A DNA stretch of 64,000 nucleotides from positions 91,881,055 to 91,945,054 of the forward strand of contig OZ007567.1 in NCBI GenBank assembly GCA_963931925.1. The letters run 5' to 3'. The stretch is from Onchidella celtica. Taxonomy: Eukaryota; Mollusca; Gastropoda; Systellommatophora; Onchidiidae. The notes under the pieces were generated by a model. It was not told where the DNA came from. It worked only from the letters and a program-made list of their open reading frames with translations, and made no database searches. Shown here piece by piece: positions 11,185 through 24,877 of the stretch. The first letter of the stretch is position 1, and every line of letters begins with the position of its first letter. Both the position numbers and the translations under genes were made by a program.

Positions 11185-11515
11185 TAGATCCTACGTACGC
11201 TGATGCTCATTCTCCAACTAACGTCTGGTTAGGGAATGCTCATGTATTCATTTATTCTGGCGACAACCAACATCGTAGTGCAAGATCTCGCGGACGCTGG
11301 GTACGCAGATGTTCACTCTACTACCAGTTTGGGGAGGAAGGCTGATGCCGTTCTAGACACAAGCAATAATAATACTGTCATTCAAAATTAAGTAAACACT
11401 ACGTACGCCAATCTTTACTCTGCAGTGAACAAAAAAAGGAGCCGTGCGAACAAGAGACATTAACTCTACAATGAAAGATAAGACATAGAGGCGGCTGCAT
11501 CACGGACGCCTAATC
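11185..11515. repeat. Diverged approximately 100-bp periodic repeat
   Basis: Related blocks recur: CCTACGTACGCTGATGCTCA (11190), GGGTACGCAGATGTTCACTC (11299), ACTACGTACGCCAATCTTTA (11399) and a weaker CACGGACGCCTAATCC (11498). Spacing is about 95-108 bp. Confidence 0.4.
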
Positions 11516-12521
<1,006 letters not shown>

Positions 12522-13036
12522 TCTCTCATATGTAAAAGCACAGACACATCAAGTTTACCGGAGAATCTTTCTTTTGTTGTTGCTGATGAGATACTCGGTT
12601 TAATTTTGATAATGACATTTGATTCTCTCAACAAGGGACATCCAGAAACCTGAAAATAATTGGATGATGACTCTATGATGGTTAATTTTTTCATGAAATA
12701 TTCTTGTCTAGACGGGCAAAGTACTCATGTCTACACGACTTGATGATATTGAACAATGTCAAGAGCTTAAAACTTCTGGAGTTGTTTTGTTTGTTTACAG
12801 GCCAAGTCAGAGAGAAGAAAAAAAAAAAAAAAACACAAGGTTTGGCTGAAGACTGGGAAATCATAGGAGGAGGGATTTCCCTCCGCGGAACTAACGTTTG
12901 ATGTGGGCTACGCTTGGAAGACAAACCACAGAATGCAAACCTGGAGTTGTTTTAAGGGGACAAGGTGGTCTAGAGGCAAGGTGCTCGCCTCTCATGCCAA
13001 GGGTCCCGGGTTCTAAACCCGGGCAGTGCAGGCATG

Positions 13037-13166
13037 TTGGAAAGTGGATTTTTCTCATATTTTCAAGTCCCTGGTCCTATTGGGGGGTAGGATCGAGTAG
13101 TTCTTGGAAATTGGATTTTTCTCATATTTTCAAGTCCCTGGTCCTATTGGGGGGTAGGATCGAGTA
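13037..13166 (+). repeat. 67-bp tandem duplication inside the SINE
   Basis: Two consecutive units start TTGGAAAGTGGATTTTTCTC and TTGGAAATTGGATTTTTCTC and both end GGGGGGTAGGATCGAGTA; almost identical. Confidence 0.95.
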
Positions 13167-13325
13167 CCTAGTCTTCTCGGATAAGGACGAAAAAATTCGG
13201 AGGGCCCGTGTGCACGTTGCGCACGTTAAAGATACCTTGGCAGTTGGAAATCGTAAAGAGCAGGCCGAAAGGCCGCTGCCCGGGCAAAATTGAAATTAAT
13301 AGATTAAAATTTATACATATCATCT

Positions 13326-13343
13326 CCCCCCCCCCCCCCCCCC
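13326..13343. repeat. Poly-C run
   Basis: Eighteen consecutive C within the SINE tail region. Confidence 0.95.
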
Positions 13344-13442
13344 GCCAGAACAAGAAATAATAAAACAAGTAAAGTGAGGTGTAAATGCCAAGGGCAGCGA
13401 ACCTCCTAAAATAAAGACCTCAAATCCATGGAGTTGTTTTAA

Positions 13443-14894
13443 CAATCAGCTTGTATTATTATTGGTGGTAAACAGTGAATTACTTTCCTTTACAGTGGAT
13501 CTCTGATACCCCCTCCTTCCCCTTGTGCAAAATTTAATACGCTTTGGGCAAGCCCAACCCCCTCCGACTTCCCAGAGTCTCGTATGTAAGAGTTGGAAGT
13601 TGGCATTAAAAAAAAATATGGTACATGTGTTTAAATATTAAAACTTTGATTAATTTAATTTCCCAATTTAAACGGGAAAATAACGTTCCCTTGGGGTTAT
13701 GTCAAGCTGTTCGCACTTATATCACAGAGAGAAGTTTTAGTTGAAGGCTATAATAAATTATTCCCCTGTTAGACAGACAAGTGTTTACATGAAGTTGTAG
13801 CAGATGAAGGGGATAACATTGAAGCGGGTTGTGCCAGTGGGTGTCTGTAAATCCCTGTGTCTGAGAGAAATTTGCACTTGGACAGCAAAATGAGGCAATG
13901 TATCATGCTACTGACTCTCTGAGCGATGAGGCATTTAGAGCGTTGACAGAAAATCATACAAGCATTTTACAGTCGGAACAAAATTTAACCATTATCTCGA
14001 CTCATTTGATCGACATTGGACCACACGTCTCATTGGTCTTGACAGTTTTACGATTTGGGGGATTATTATATTGATGATTTTTTTTTATCTTAAATAATGG
14101 TTGTGGGCTGTAAATGATTTCTTTCTCTCATGGGCGGGACATGAAATTGACGTTATCAGCCTGAAACAATAGCTGTGCACGCTCATGCACTATTTTCTTT
14201 CCATTTAACCAGCGGTATTGGATGTACCCGAGGTTTATTATCATTTTGCTGCATGTCTCCGCCTCTGCATCCCCTGACCTGCTTCTGTGGTGTTTATTTA
14301 AACTGCAGCAGCAAGAGTGTGTCGAAACCCTGACTTGTCTGGTGGCAGCTAGTTCTTATTCTAGAGGTCTCTTAATTTAATGGTAAAATCTGATACCTGG
14401 AATTCTCATGGAGTTACTCGGAATTTTCGCCCATCGAGTCATGCGACAGATCGTTGGCACTGCCTTTATTGCGACCTCCGTTATAATTTGTTCAAACTCC
14501 ACTTTTTTGAACAACTGAGAAGTCCGACGTTAAACCTTTGCTGCTTTAGTTATTATGATAAGGAATTAGAATAAGTGGGCATTGTGAATCAGCTTGCTAA
14601 GTGCCCCACAACGCATTTTATACAAGTGTCAAAGTGTGCATTTGTTATACCTCTTCTACAGACTAAAAGATCTCGTTTTTGAGAAAATGGAAATAAAACA
14701 AACAAGAACTAATGTCACTTTAGGTGAAGATTTGTCAAAAACAATGTATTCTGCAATACCCATATTAAAAATAATGAGACAGCAAAGTTCTTCCTTTATT
14801 TTCGTGCAAACAGTCTTTTTCTTTCTTTTAGAATTCACTGCATATTGGGAGGGGGGGGGGAGGGGTATGTAATTCATGTAGGACTGGAAAATAC

Positions 14895-14896
<2 letters not shown>
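13443..14896. other. Unassigned sequence
   Basis: No recognised gene or element; a short G-rich run lies at about 14849-14864 just before the next CT array. Confidence 0.5.

Positions 14897-14971
<75 letters not shown>
14897..14971. repeat. (CT)n microsatellite
   Basis: About 75 bp of perfect CT. Confidence 0.98.
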
Positions 14972-14974
<3 letters not shown>

Positions 14975-17900
14975 ATCTAAACTTGACAACAGCAGTAGCT
15001 GCAGCAGTAAAAGTGTTACTGCTCAAGCTTTGTTGGTAAATAATGTTATTTATTGTTATTCATTATTCAAGTCAGCAGATTTGGAACGTTTAACATTAAC
15101 TTACAACATTTTACAAGGAACGTAAAACCATACCGATAAGAAAATACAAACACCAGGTTCTGTCTGAAAATAAAGATTTCTTCACTGAAGCGAACCCCAT
15201 TTTCCTCCGGCAACAACGTAAAAATCTGGGAATGTAACGGTGTCTTGGTTTTTACGAACCATTAGCCTGAGCCGCTGGAGAATCATCTGAGCGGTTTCTA
15301 TGACAAATGGCTTTGATTGTTGACGTTAAGAAAAATCGTAAATCCCATCTGTACAATCTCTCAGATTGGTATGTACTGGTTCGCCCTCCAACTGCCTGTT
15401 TCACTGACTAAAACACTCTGACTTACATGAACTCACCATCAACAAGGGGAGAGGCCACTTGAGAGACCGCTTGCTTTCTATTTTCTGTATAAACCAATTA
15501 AGAGCTCTCACATATCCGGCCCTCAGGTATAAGACATTTATAGAGCTCCTGCAAAAAACCTAACATTTCTGTTTTTCTCATCAATCGGTTTGAGTAATTG
15601 CAACAATAACTAGCTCGACTCTTTAGGGAAAAAATCCTGGCGTTGTGACATGGTTCAGTTCACCAAGGACGGTAGGTACTAACAAAGGGTGAAGCGTGGA
15701 AAGCAAATGGTTAACCCAGCCATGTAGTCATGACCTAGGCGAGTCATCCCACGCAACATCCGTGTCTAGCAGAGTGCTCGGACATTCTTGGGGTTTCATT
15801 TAACCCTTTATTTTCAACCTGTTAAATATTTACAATGTAAAACACAGTTTGAAAAGTAAGAATGATATTGAATGTGTGTAGAATGCACGTTGTCATTCAC
15901 ATAATATTTCTGCGAGTAATCTTACCACAGATGGTACAAAACATGTTTTGTATGGAGTTTTCAGTGAGGATAAGACTCCAAGATACCGTTAGTAGACAAT
16001 TTCCAATAATTAAAGAGCCACTTACATTTTAACTCAGTGTTAAACAATTAACAAGACGAACAATTTTAGAAACTGGGTTGTCGCAACAGCGTGGAAGGAA
16101 GAAAATGATGTTATCCAATCATTCTTATCCCCAGCTACAAATGCATTTCTTTATGTCCTAAATAGTTGTTGTCTGAAGAGAACGGTGACTTAGAGACCTG
16201 GCTGAACAAAGAAAAAGAAGCCGCTATCTGTAGCTGGTACAGATTTAATAGAATGTACCTCCAAGATCACAGCAAAGGAAAGATCTGGTCAGGCTGGGCT
16301 CTCGGAAAGTTTTTTTCCGGCGCTGGCTTGGTGGAACTCGATTCACTAAATGACCCAAGCGGAGGCTTAATAAAAAAACCCTGGCCTCTTCTTTCGGGAT
16401 ACGAATCCCAAGGTCTCAACCTCACGGATACTCGAAAGCAGACCGAGTTATGAGTTTGGAGTAAGAAATGTGCAGATAACATCTCTGTTGATACCGAAAT
16501 TTCCTACGGTTCAACCATCGTGGGACGTACCCAAGTCCGGGAAAGATACTGCTGAGCCAGCAACGTTCGACTTTAGAGAACGTACATTTTTATTTTCAAA
16601 AAGAAAAAGCAAACTTACCGATACAGGAAAATGTATAGCTTAAAATAAAATGATCTCTATTTACATACAGTTTTTGTTATCGTAACATGCACACAGGAAC
16701 CAGTGATACTGAACGAGGCAGGGGCATTCAACGTTCTTACCAGTATTATTAGGCTATTTCTTTCTATTTGCACACACCTCCCGAATGTTACAAATCTGAT
16801 AATCTATTATCTGTTGCATTTCTAGACAATTCAGCAAGAATTCCAAGACTAAACCAACATTGATTTTTAGGCTACTAAACCGGAGGGTGAAATGTGAATA
16901 TTCTCCCGAAATGTCTTAATAAAGTAGACAAGATGACTTCTTAACAAATCTAGATGTTGTGATCATCCAATTTAAATACCATAATATTTATGATTCAGGT
17001 GAAAATGAAATGTAAAAGCGCAACGTAAGATTCTTCAGTAGGGCAAAGTGGAAATAAATGGACAAGCGCTAGAGCGCGGGAACTCTTTTTTTATATTATT
17101 ATTCAGAATTATCTGAGCGTTCAAATGTATCGAAAATGTGCATATTCTTTTTAGCCTCCAGTCAAATGTAGGTAATCAACCTGAATGCAACGTAAACCCT
17201 CTCAATGATGCATAAGAAATCGTAAAGCAGTTCATTACTACAGGGCCAAAATTGTCTCAGCCCTCACTTACTGGAATCATTCATATCTTTATGTATTTCG
17301 TGTGTTCCTGCAATAAACAAAACCATGTTCTCTATTTAAGTCCTTTTTAACATACTTATGTTAAGTTACCAATCTCTGCTTCTCCAACACATCATCCACA
17401 CCACAAAATTTACAGCGAAACGAGAATAACAAAAGACGTTGTTAAATCAGCCAAGAGCCCAGATGAAATTCATTTCTACGGGACGTATCTCTTCAGCACG
17501 GGCTTAAATCAAGTAGAATCTCAAAATGAAATTTGTTTCTTAAAGACATTTGTCGTGAGTTGCAAAATGTGCATGCGCTCACAGCTACTGTAAACTGAGA
17601 ATGCCCTAAGTCACCTGCTGCGCTGCAGCTGGCAACATCTTAGAAATGTGGAAGTTACTTTTGGTCCCGTTCCAAGGGTTTTCAGACCAGTGCACGAGGG
17701 GGGGGGGGCGGGGTGTCGTGGGGGCGGGATTCCTCTTTACGAGAAAGTTTCTTCTGGCGTATTTCAAGATTTTATTTGCCTGAGAGTTAAAATTCATTTG
17801 CGCGGACATTTCTTTCGTACGTTACAGGAGTTTTCAGCCCAAGAAATTGCCACGACACACAATTCAGCTCTTGTCTTAAGAATACAAATATTATAAAAAT

Positions 17901-18469
17901 GAGTGCGATAATCAAAAACCTACAAGATAAATACAGTAGCTGGACCATTTAAACAACGGCGATTGTTGTTGTTTTTTTTCCACAGTTACTTAAAGAAAAA
18001 ATACAAAAGAGATTAACAGAGAATAAAGAGACAAATCCTAATGTAGCTTGGGGGAAGAGGAGGCGGATACGAAACAATTTAACAGGCGTGGATTGGCAAG
18101 GCAGGCCAACAGCACGGCATGAAAACCATTCAGTACCATGGCAAAAAGCGTGTTGCAATAACCACTCCAGAAGGTACCCAGTCACCTTCAGTGGTAGCTT
18201 CAAGATGCTTAAGTTCTCCGGTTCATGTTTCGGTACTAACACATAAATCAGTGCACTGACATACTGAGATACACTCTACACCACTATTAATATCATGTTT
18301 ACAAAGATTACGACATGATGACTTGAAAGCACATCTCTTATAAACGCCGAGGTAATCTATCTATTTCTAGGGCAATGTATAAATTTTATATATTACATAA
18401 TAAAAGTGAATCTACTTATGACTTTAGCCGATGAAAAGTAAATGATTAAGTAAAAAAAAAAAAAAACAA
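14972..18469. other. Unassigned sequence, 3.5 kb
   Basis: Contains an 11-base G run and G-rich patch at 17698-17728. A weak minus-strand tRNA-like segment lies near 16390-16440 (B-box-like GGGATTCGTATCCC). No supported gene. Confidence 0.45.
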
Positions 18470-18588
18470 GAAAGAAATAAAAAAAAGAAGAAAGACAGAA
18501 AGGAAAGAAAGGAAGACCAAAAGAATGAATGAAAGAAAGAAAGAAAGGAAGACAAAAAGAATGAAAGAAAGAAAGATGAAAAGAATGA

Positions 18589-18620
<32 letters not shown>

Positions 18621-18621
18621 A

Positions 18622-18720
<99 letters not shown>
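18470..18720. repeat. (GAAA)n microsatellite
   Basis: Imperfect GAAA/GGAA repeat from about 18470, near-perfect from 18587 to 18720. The translations on both strands are artefacts. Confidence 0.97.
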
Positions 18721-19027
18721 TGAGGTAAAGATAAATTATGACTTGTATCACATGTCTGTGCTTAATTATGACATTGTTTCATAATAGATCAAAGCCTGTC
18801 AGAAAAGAAACCAAAATATTTATGTACGTTTGAATATTTTGTCACGCCAGTGGTTTAACTGTAAAAAAAAAAAAAATAGTGTGCACAGGGGGAAAGTTGT
18901 TTGGGAATTTCTTGTTGTCAATTTGCAATCTTTCGACGTTTCTATCACAATGGGTCGCTGGTGAGGTAATAAATAAGAAAGATCAGAAATTTAAAGTCGC
19001 GAATCGTCAATTGTTATTATCATACAG

Positions 19028-19380
19028 CAGCGGCTCTAAACCTTCTTAGCTCCAGACTGATCCATCCTTGCCCATCCATATTATCACGCCCTGCACAAGA
19101 GCAAGACTTTCTGAAACCGCTATAAGGGGTAAAACAGACAAAGGCTGGTGTAGGCGCGAGGCCAGTGGCTAGCCGCCCGTAAAGTTTGCTCCACCGTAGC
19201 ACAATAGTGCTGTATCCCACTTGGTTGCCGTGTGGGCAGTGCCTGTTGTGCTAATGTGTAGCAAAATGTATGGGCGGCGAGCCATTGATCTGGCACCTAC
19301 ACCTGGCCTTGGTCTGTGTCACCCCTAACGCATAGAAATGCTTTTATTATCGGGCACTTCTACCGGTTAGAGAATCCATG
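19028..19380. mobile_element. Possible hAT remnant
   Basis: The left sequence CAGCGGCTCTAAACCTTCTT resembles a hAT terminus. At the right, CTACCGGTTAGAGAATCCATG is roughly the inverted counterpart. I could not find a convincing 8-bp flanking duplication and no transposase is visible. Confidence 0.35.
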
Positions 19381-20130
19381 AACGTGAGGTAAAATACGAG
19401 TTGTGTATCAAGGCCGGTAATCTTGAACTTCCAAGTTTAGTCATTCGCGTCATCTCGTTCACCATTTTCAATTTCACAAGGCTCTGTTAATCTTTATGGG
19501 GTCTTTAAATACCTAGACATCTTTCAGTGTTCCGTGATCTTCCATTCTTTTGTATAATGAATAGCCGGTGTACTCTGACGTAAGTGTTTTTCATCAGTGA
19601 TTTGCTGAGGTTGTTACCTTCCTTTATGACTGTCTAGAAGTATATCCGTTGTCAACGAGGAAATGCCGTTTTGGGGCAATGGAATGGAATTGATATATTA
19701 ACTTAATGTTCCGCCTGGTCTTTAATGATGCAAGTTGAACCAGTTTAAAATAATTTGTGAGATCAAATCAGCAACTTCCAGACCGAGCTCAGCCCACAAA
19801 TGAGATCTAAAACCTTACAGAATTTTGCATCGCGAGACGTGCATTAATCATGCCGCTATCTGTACGGGACATCAGCGCATTTGTCTACCTTTGTTTAGAG
19901 TAATCAGCTTTAAAACTGAACGCTGTGTAAGTTTTTTTTTAACGTAATAAGCAATTTGATGTAATTAATTCCGTCGGGAAATTATTTCCAGTCAATTTGG
20001 CCCCCTGGTAAAGCTTTCTGTTTTTGTGGAAGAGTGCGTCCACTGACGCCAGCCAGAATGTGGCTGTCTCTTGCTGAAGCTGATATAGACCTTAGGGTAT
20101 AGTTAAAGCCAATATATCGTCGTTTGGATT
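19381..20130. other. Unassigned sequence
   Basis: No recognised feature. Confidence 0.5.
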
Positions 20131-20234
20131 TTGTTAGGGGACCGTAGTATAAATACAAAGCCAAATAGAGAAAATACTGAGTTCACTGCTCAGCTATAGC
20201 TTTCTATGTTACATACTACGGTCCTTTAACAACA
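20131..20234. mobile_element. Small foldback element, family C, copy 2
   Basis: The left tip TTGTTAGGGGACCGTAGTAT is the inverted partner of the right tip ATACTACGGTCCTTTAACAA. The interior, ACAAAGCCAAATAGAGAAAA followed by TACTGAG, matches the copy at 1909-2019. Confidence 0.75.
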
Positions 20235-20850
20235 GGCTTTGAAGTTTAGTTCTAACGAGGTTCCAACAGCTGTTGGAATGATGATATGGACTTTCTGCCT
20301 CTCTACTCTTGGATGAACTGGTTTTACTGTGAGATGTCGGCTACGAAGTTAAACCAGACCTCACGTGTGATGTGAGAGAGGATTTAATGTTCTTGAACAA
20401 AATATAACAAACAAGAATTTTGAGCAACTCGCTTGGCATTAAGTTTATTCTCTACTAATTTAGTAACTACAGTTCATAACAGGAGTGATACTTTCTTTGA
20501 GGCTGAAATTGTAACTACTACCAAAGAAGAGACCCCGCCCACTGAGTCAAAACTGAGACATAAAACAGATCTGACTCAGCCCACTGCAAGTTTGAGAATG
20601 ATGATCAGACAGGTCACGGTGACCATGGAAAAAGTTCAAAATGACCCCAATAAACGTTCCCAGGTGGTCTTTGATCATATGGACTTCACGTAATATCATC
20701 TCAAGAACTGCACACTTGTGTACTCTAATTCTTAATATTATACCTTTTAATCTGATGGAAATGACACTGCTATATCGCCAGACAATTATTATGAATCCCC
20801 TGACATTTTCCATTTGATATTACATGACAGAACATTATGCCATGTTGGAT
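20235..20850. other. Unassigned sequence
   Basis: An 86-codon plus-strand frame at 20433-20693 is hydrophilic but shows no motif; not supported as a gene. Confidence 0.45.
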
Positions 20851-20899
20851 TAAAGGGAGATCCTAAAGCAGTAATCATTCTTTATGAATTTTTGCTGCA

Positions 20900-21172
20900 C
20901 CCGCAGAAGGAGAGAAAGAGACAGTGAACGTGTGAGAAAGACAACGCAGAACGGAGAGAGCGGAGAAAGAAAACATGGGTGCGAAAGAGGCACAAAGAGA
21001 AATGGACAGTGGAGAAAAGCAGGGGGAACGGAGGATGAAAGACAGAGAAAGAAAGAGAGGGGGGGGGGGGGAGGCGGGGGGTAAACCAAGAAATTGAAGA
21101 GAAAGATAAGAAAAAAAGAAAAGAAAGATGGGGAAAGACGGAAAAAATGAAAGCACGGAGAGTATGTGTGTG

Positions 21173-21232
<60 letters not shown>

Positions 21233-21250
21233 GAGAGAGAGAGAGATGAA
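20900..21250. repeat. Purine-rich region ending in (GA)n
   Basis: GA/GAAA-rich plus strand with a 13-base G run (21059-21071) and an interrupted GA array from about 21172 to 21247. Long translations here come from low complexity. Confidence 0.9.
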
Positions 21251-22196
21251 GAGAGATTTCCAACATTGACATCTCGGGTGTATTTTCAGTCTCAGGTATG
21301 GGTTAACAACACCTGGTTGTCTAGGGGGTATCAACAGCTGCTTCTTCAGCTCCCCACACCGGTGCCGGTTGTAAAAGCAGCTTCTTCCTGAATGGCCAAA
21401 CACAATATTGAACAGATCAACAATTTTTTTTTTCAGTTTAAAGAAAACAAAAATATTTTCAAGATAAACCATCTGCTGTTTTCCTTGCAATATGTTCAGT
21501 CACACAAACCCAAAACAAATAAACAAACGGAAGATTAAATCAATATTTTGCTGTCAAAAAACACTCGAGCGAGACAATTATCAGATTTTTCGTTTGATTT
21601 TGATTTTACATCATGATTTTCATTGTTGCCAGCCTGACCCGCTGGTCAGTCTGACCTGGTGAGTGTTAACCTTTGGGAATTTTGCCTCTGGGGGCAAATT
21701 TTTTTGAGATTTCATCTCCATAGGGAATAGCGGAGAGGGGATAACTAGGGCATCCTTGTTAAGTTATTGTTAAGTTATGCACACCACATGCATGGTGAAA
21801 AAACACAGGGACGTTTAACTGTTTCTTATGCCAGATTGGTGCATAATAACTTCATTTCCTTTAATACGATTTGCTTTATCAATGCTGCCAAGTTTACGGA
21901 ACGAAATCCGCCAAATGTCTCAAAAATAGCTAACGAACTTCGTAATACGAAGAGGCGGAGAGAAATATTCTGTAAAAACCTTCCAAAGTGGCCCTCGAGT
22001 GTACAAAAACAAACAAACAAAGGCAAGAAAAACACATTTGAATACAAAATGGATCCACCTAGAACCGCAGCGAAAATTTCCATGAAATGGATTTTAAGAT
22101 AATAAACAGGCCAGGGGGTGTTGTTGTTTTTTTTCAGGGGAAATAAAGCCAAAAGATACGAATGAATGGGGGAAACAGATTTTAAAATATTAAGAA
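21251..22196. other. Unassigned sequence
   Basis: A 111-codon plus frame (21767-22102) has no recognisable domain. No repeat family noticed. Confidence 0.45.
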
Positions 22197-22396
22197 TTAA
22201 GCTGGGTTTTCATGTGTACCGAAACGGAAACGGCAATGGGAACGTCAAAAAAACCTTTGAAGTAACGAAATAGACTGTATTCATGTCTACGGAAACGCCA
22301 TTTCCGTCCAATTTGGAAACATTCTTTCTTTTTGCTACTTCATGTATTTTTGCCGTTTCCGTTTCCTTTTCGGTACACATGAAAACCCAGCTTTTA
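22197..22396. mobile_element. Foldback MITE, family E, copy 1
   Basis: Ends in TAAGCTGGGTTTTCATGTGT and, inverted, ACACATGAAAACCCAGCTTTTA. Both arms continue into CGGAAACGG/CCGTTTCC runs. About 200 bp, non-coding. Flanking TA at both ends fits a TA target-site duplication, as in Tc1/mariner-type MITEs (inference). Confidence 0.8.
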
Positions 22397-23673
22397 CTGA
22401 ACCAACCTGACATTCAACCTAGAGTCACAGATAATTATTATACCGTTATATTTCAGTCTGTGATACCTGCTAATGAATTGCCTACGTACACCAGTTGTAC
22501 CCTGGTGGGTATCTCAATCCTTCTACCCATGTCTCTACCCTTAACTCCAGATGTTTCAAAGGCATAAAACGAAAATACAAGCATGACCACATGGAGGAAA
22601 GTGGAAGTTGTTGGAATATTAATGTCCCAAAACGGAATTCAAACCAACGGCAGCTTATTTCACATTTCGAATGTGAGATCCTTTCGTAGGAAATGCTATA
22701 GACTTTACACTTTTCCATCATCTGACGCAAAGTTTTATCGAAACTGCCATAGGATACGGTGTCTCTTCAGTTACTTCGTAATATTTCACACTGAGTCTTT
22801 GGGAAGGGTGAGAGTGTCACGGTTTAGTGGTCAGTCAGCTGTATGTTGTTGTTGTTGGGTTTTTTTTTTTTTTTTACGAACGGGGGGGGGGGGGGGGGCA
22901 CGACCAAATATGAATTAAGAACCCCAAAAGTTTCAATACCAAGCGTAGTTTTCAGAAAAGTTGGGGCCTTTCAAGATCTCAGTGGGTCTTAATTTGGTGT
23001 CTCCAGTGCCAGAACCAGTGCTATGGTACGAATAAGTAAGTCTCACGCTCGAACTGCCCCCCCCCTCCCCACACACACTCTGCTCCAACTGCTCTCTCCA
23101 GTCTGTTCAAACTGGCCCCTTTCCCCTCTGCTCAGACTATCCCCCGCACCCCCCGCCCTCTCCCACCAACCGCTAGTCCCATACTTCTCTTGAGTACTTA
23201 CACCTTTGCTAGTCTCATGGCGGTCTCTTCAGAGAGCCCACAACTTTACAGGCGCGTGTGTTGCAAATGGCTTTCTGTGGGTGAAAGACGCACTTCGCAC
23301 CTGCTTTAATGAAAATGTGGTTTGCTTGTGTCATCATCCGCAGCTCAGTGTTTAGTCTGAAACAGTGCGCACTCTTTAGCGCGTTCAGCGGTGAACAGCT
23401 TATCAAAATATGATTTTGCCCTGTACCTCTTTCCCTTCCACACATTCGCCAAACGTTCCATCTGTTGAGGGATTACTTCGCATAGGGGGAGAAATAAGTG
23501 TGAAAACAAAAAATCCAATCTCGCAATGATGGATCTGATCTGTCATGCAGATAAAGACGAACAAATGAAAAACACATTTGGTGTAATACAGAATTCTGAC
23601 AACACATTCCAAGCACACGGCAAAGCTCGGCTTTCTTATTTAACGCCTTAACGTGCGCATATAATATCCATAG
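22397..23673. other. Unassigned sequence with homopolymer runs
   Basis: T run at 22861-22875 and a 17-base G run at 22882-22898. C-rich low-complexity patch at about 23058-23165. No gene recognised. Confidence 0.5.
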
Positions 23674-23825
23674 TTAATCCATCCATCCATCCATCCTTCC
23701 ATTCATTCATCCATCCATCCATCCATCCTTCCTTCCATCCTTTCATCCATCCATTCATCCATCCATCCTCCATCCATGCATCCATCCTTCCTTCCATCCA
23801 TCCATCTATCCATTTATCCGTCCAT
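23674..23825. repeat. Imperfect (ATCC)n repeat
   Basis: ATCC/TTCC tetranucleotides with frequent interruptions. Confidence 0.95.
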
Positions 23826-24877
23826 TAAACGAACTGACAACATAGATTTCTAAATAATCCATCTGGTGGCTTCCAACACCCCCACCTCCCACCTCTTTTT
23901 CCGAGAGTGCATATTTATGGGCATTATAAACAAGATTTTTAAATAATTCACTTGCTTTTTTTTGTTGAAAAATAACAGCAATAACTTTCCTTTCAATTCA
24001 TCGTTCACAGTTTTATTGGAAAGCGTAGGCTCCTCAAGCCCTTCCTAGCTTTTTTCGCCACGTGTACGTTTTTGCAACACCCCCACCCTCCCTTTCCGAA
24101 CATGCACACTCTGTGGACGCCCCCCCCCCCCCGCCCCCACCCTGGTAGTTCTTTGGTTTCTATGCTTTGGTTGAGAAGTAGACACGAGATATTCAGATTT
24201 TACTTCCAGCTGTCAAGACTGCCAAAGGTCCTGGAGCATCTAAATGTATTTTTCCGCACGTTCACATTTCAGACAGTTATTGATCAGCATTCTGGAAGCT
24301 TCTCTATCCACAAGTGACCCAGACTGGTGAGGCTTTGCGACTGGAGACAGGACCTGTTAAAATTCATTTGATGGTTGAAAAATGCCAAGCCTTTCATCTT
24401 TTTTTTTTTTTTTTTTGCATCTTCTGTCTGACAAACATCAAAAGGAATCTCAATGTTTGCCTGGGATGAGAGGACAATCTATTTCTTTAGAAGACTGATC
24501 TGTAGCTGGTGTGATTCCTTGATTATCAATTTATTTATTTATATATTCATTATTTATGTATTTATTTTATGCCCACTTTCCCCTGTAATATCTTCTCTTG
24601 ATGACACAGTTTGAAAATTTGGATTCAAAACTGGAAATGCTTCACTCTTCTTCATCATCTTCCATATTTATGGACACTTTAAAAAAAAAAAAAATCAATA
24701 TTAAATATTTGGCCTGCAAACGAAGAGACCACACATTAAAATCCCACGCTGCCGAAATAATTTTCACCCGTCCGTGCTAAAAAACCATTGCTTTGAGAGA
24801 GAATGAAATGATCATGAACGAGACATCATCATTACCTCAAATCCCCTCCCTCCCCTCTTTCCTCAACGCAAACCCCA
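23826..24877. other. Unassigned sequence
   Basis: C run at 24120-24132, T run at about 24401-24416 and ATTT-rich tract at 24525-24570. No gene recognised. Confidence 0.5.

Larger units (their letters stand above)
12956..13428 (+). mobile_element. Complete tRNA-derived SINE with 14-bp target-site duplication
   Basis: The 14-mer TGGAGTTGTTTTAA occurs at 12942-12955 and again at 13429-13442, flanking the element exactly. The head is tRNA-like: GGGGACAAGGTGGTCTAGAG with an A-box-like segment, then B-box-like GGGTTCTAAACCC at about 13009-13021. The body has a 67-bp tandem duplication (13037-13166) and a conserved-looking core, GTGTGCACGTTGCGCACGTT followed by AAAGATACCTTGGCAG. This core resembles one I know from mollusc SINEs. 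A C-run and an AT-rich tail end it. It is transcribed, if at all, by RNA polymerase III and moved by a LINE in trans. Confidence 0.85.

Noticed and set aside
16385-16445. tRNA gene on the minus strand
   Set aside because: Only a B-box-like GGGATTCGTATCCC is clear; no closed acceptor stem or anticodon arm could be paired.
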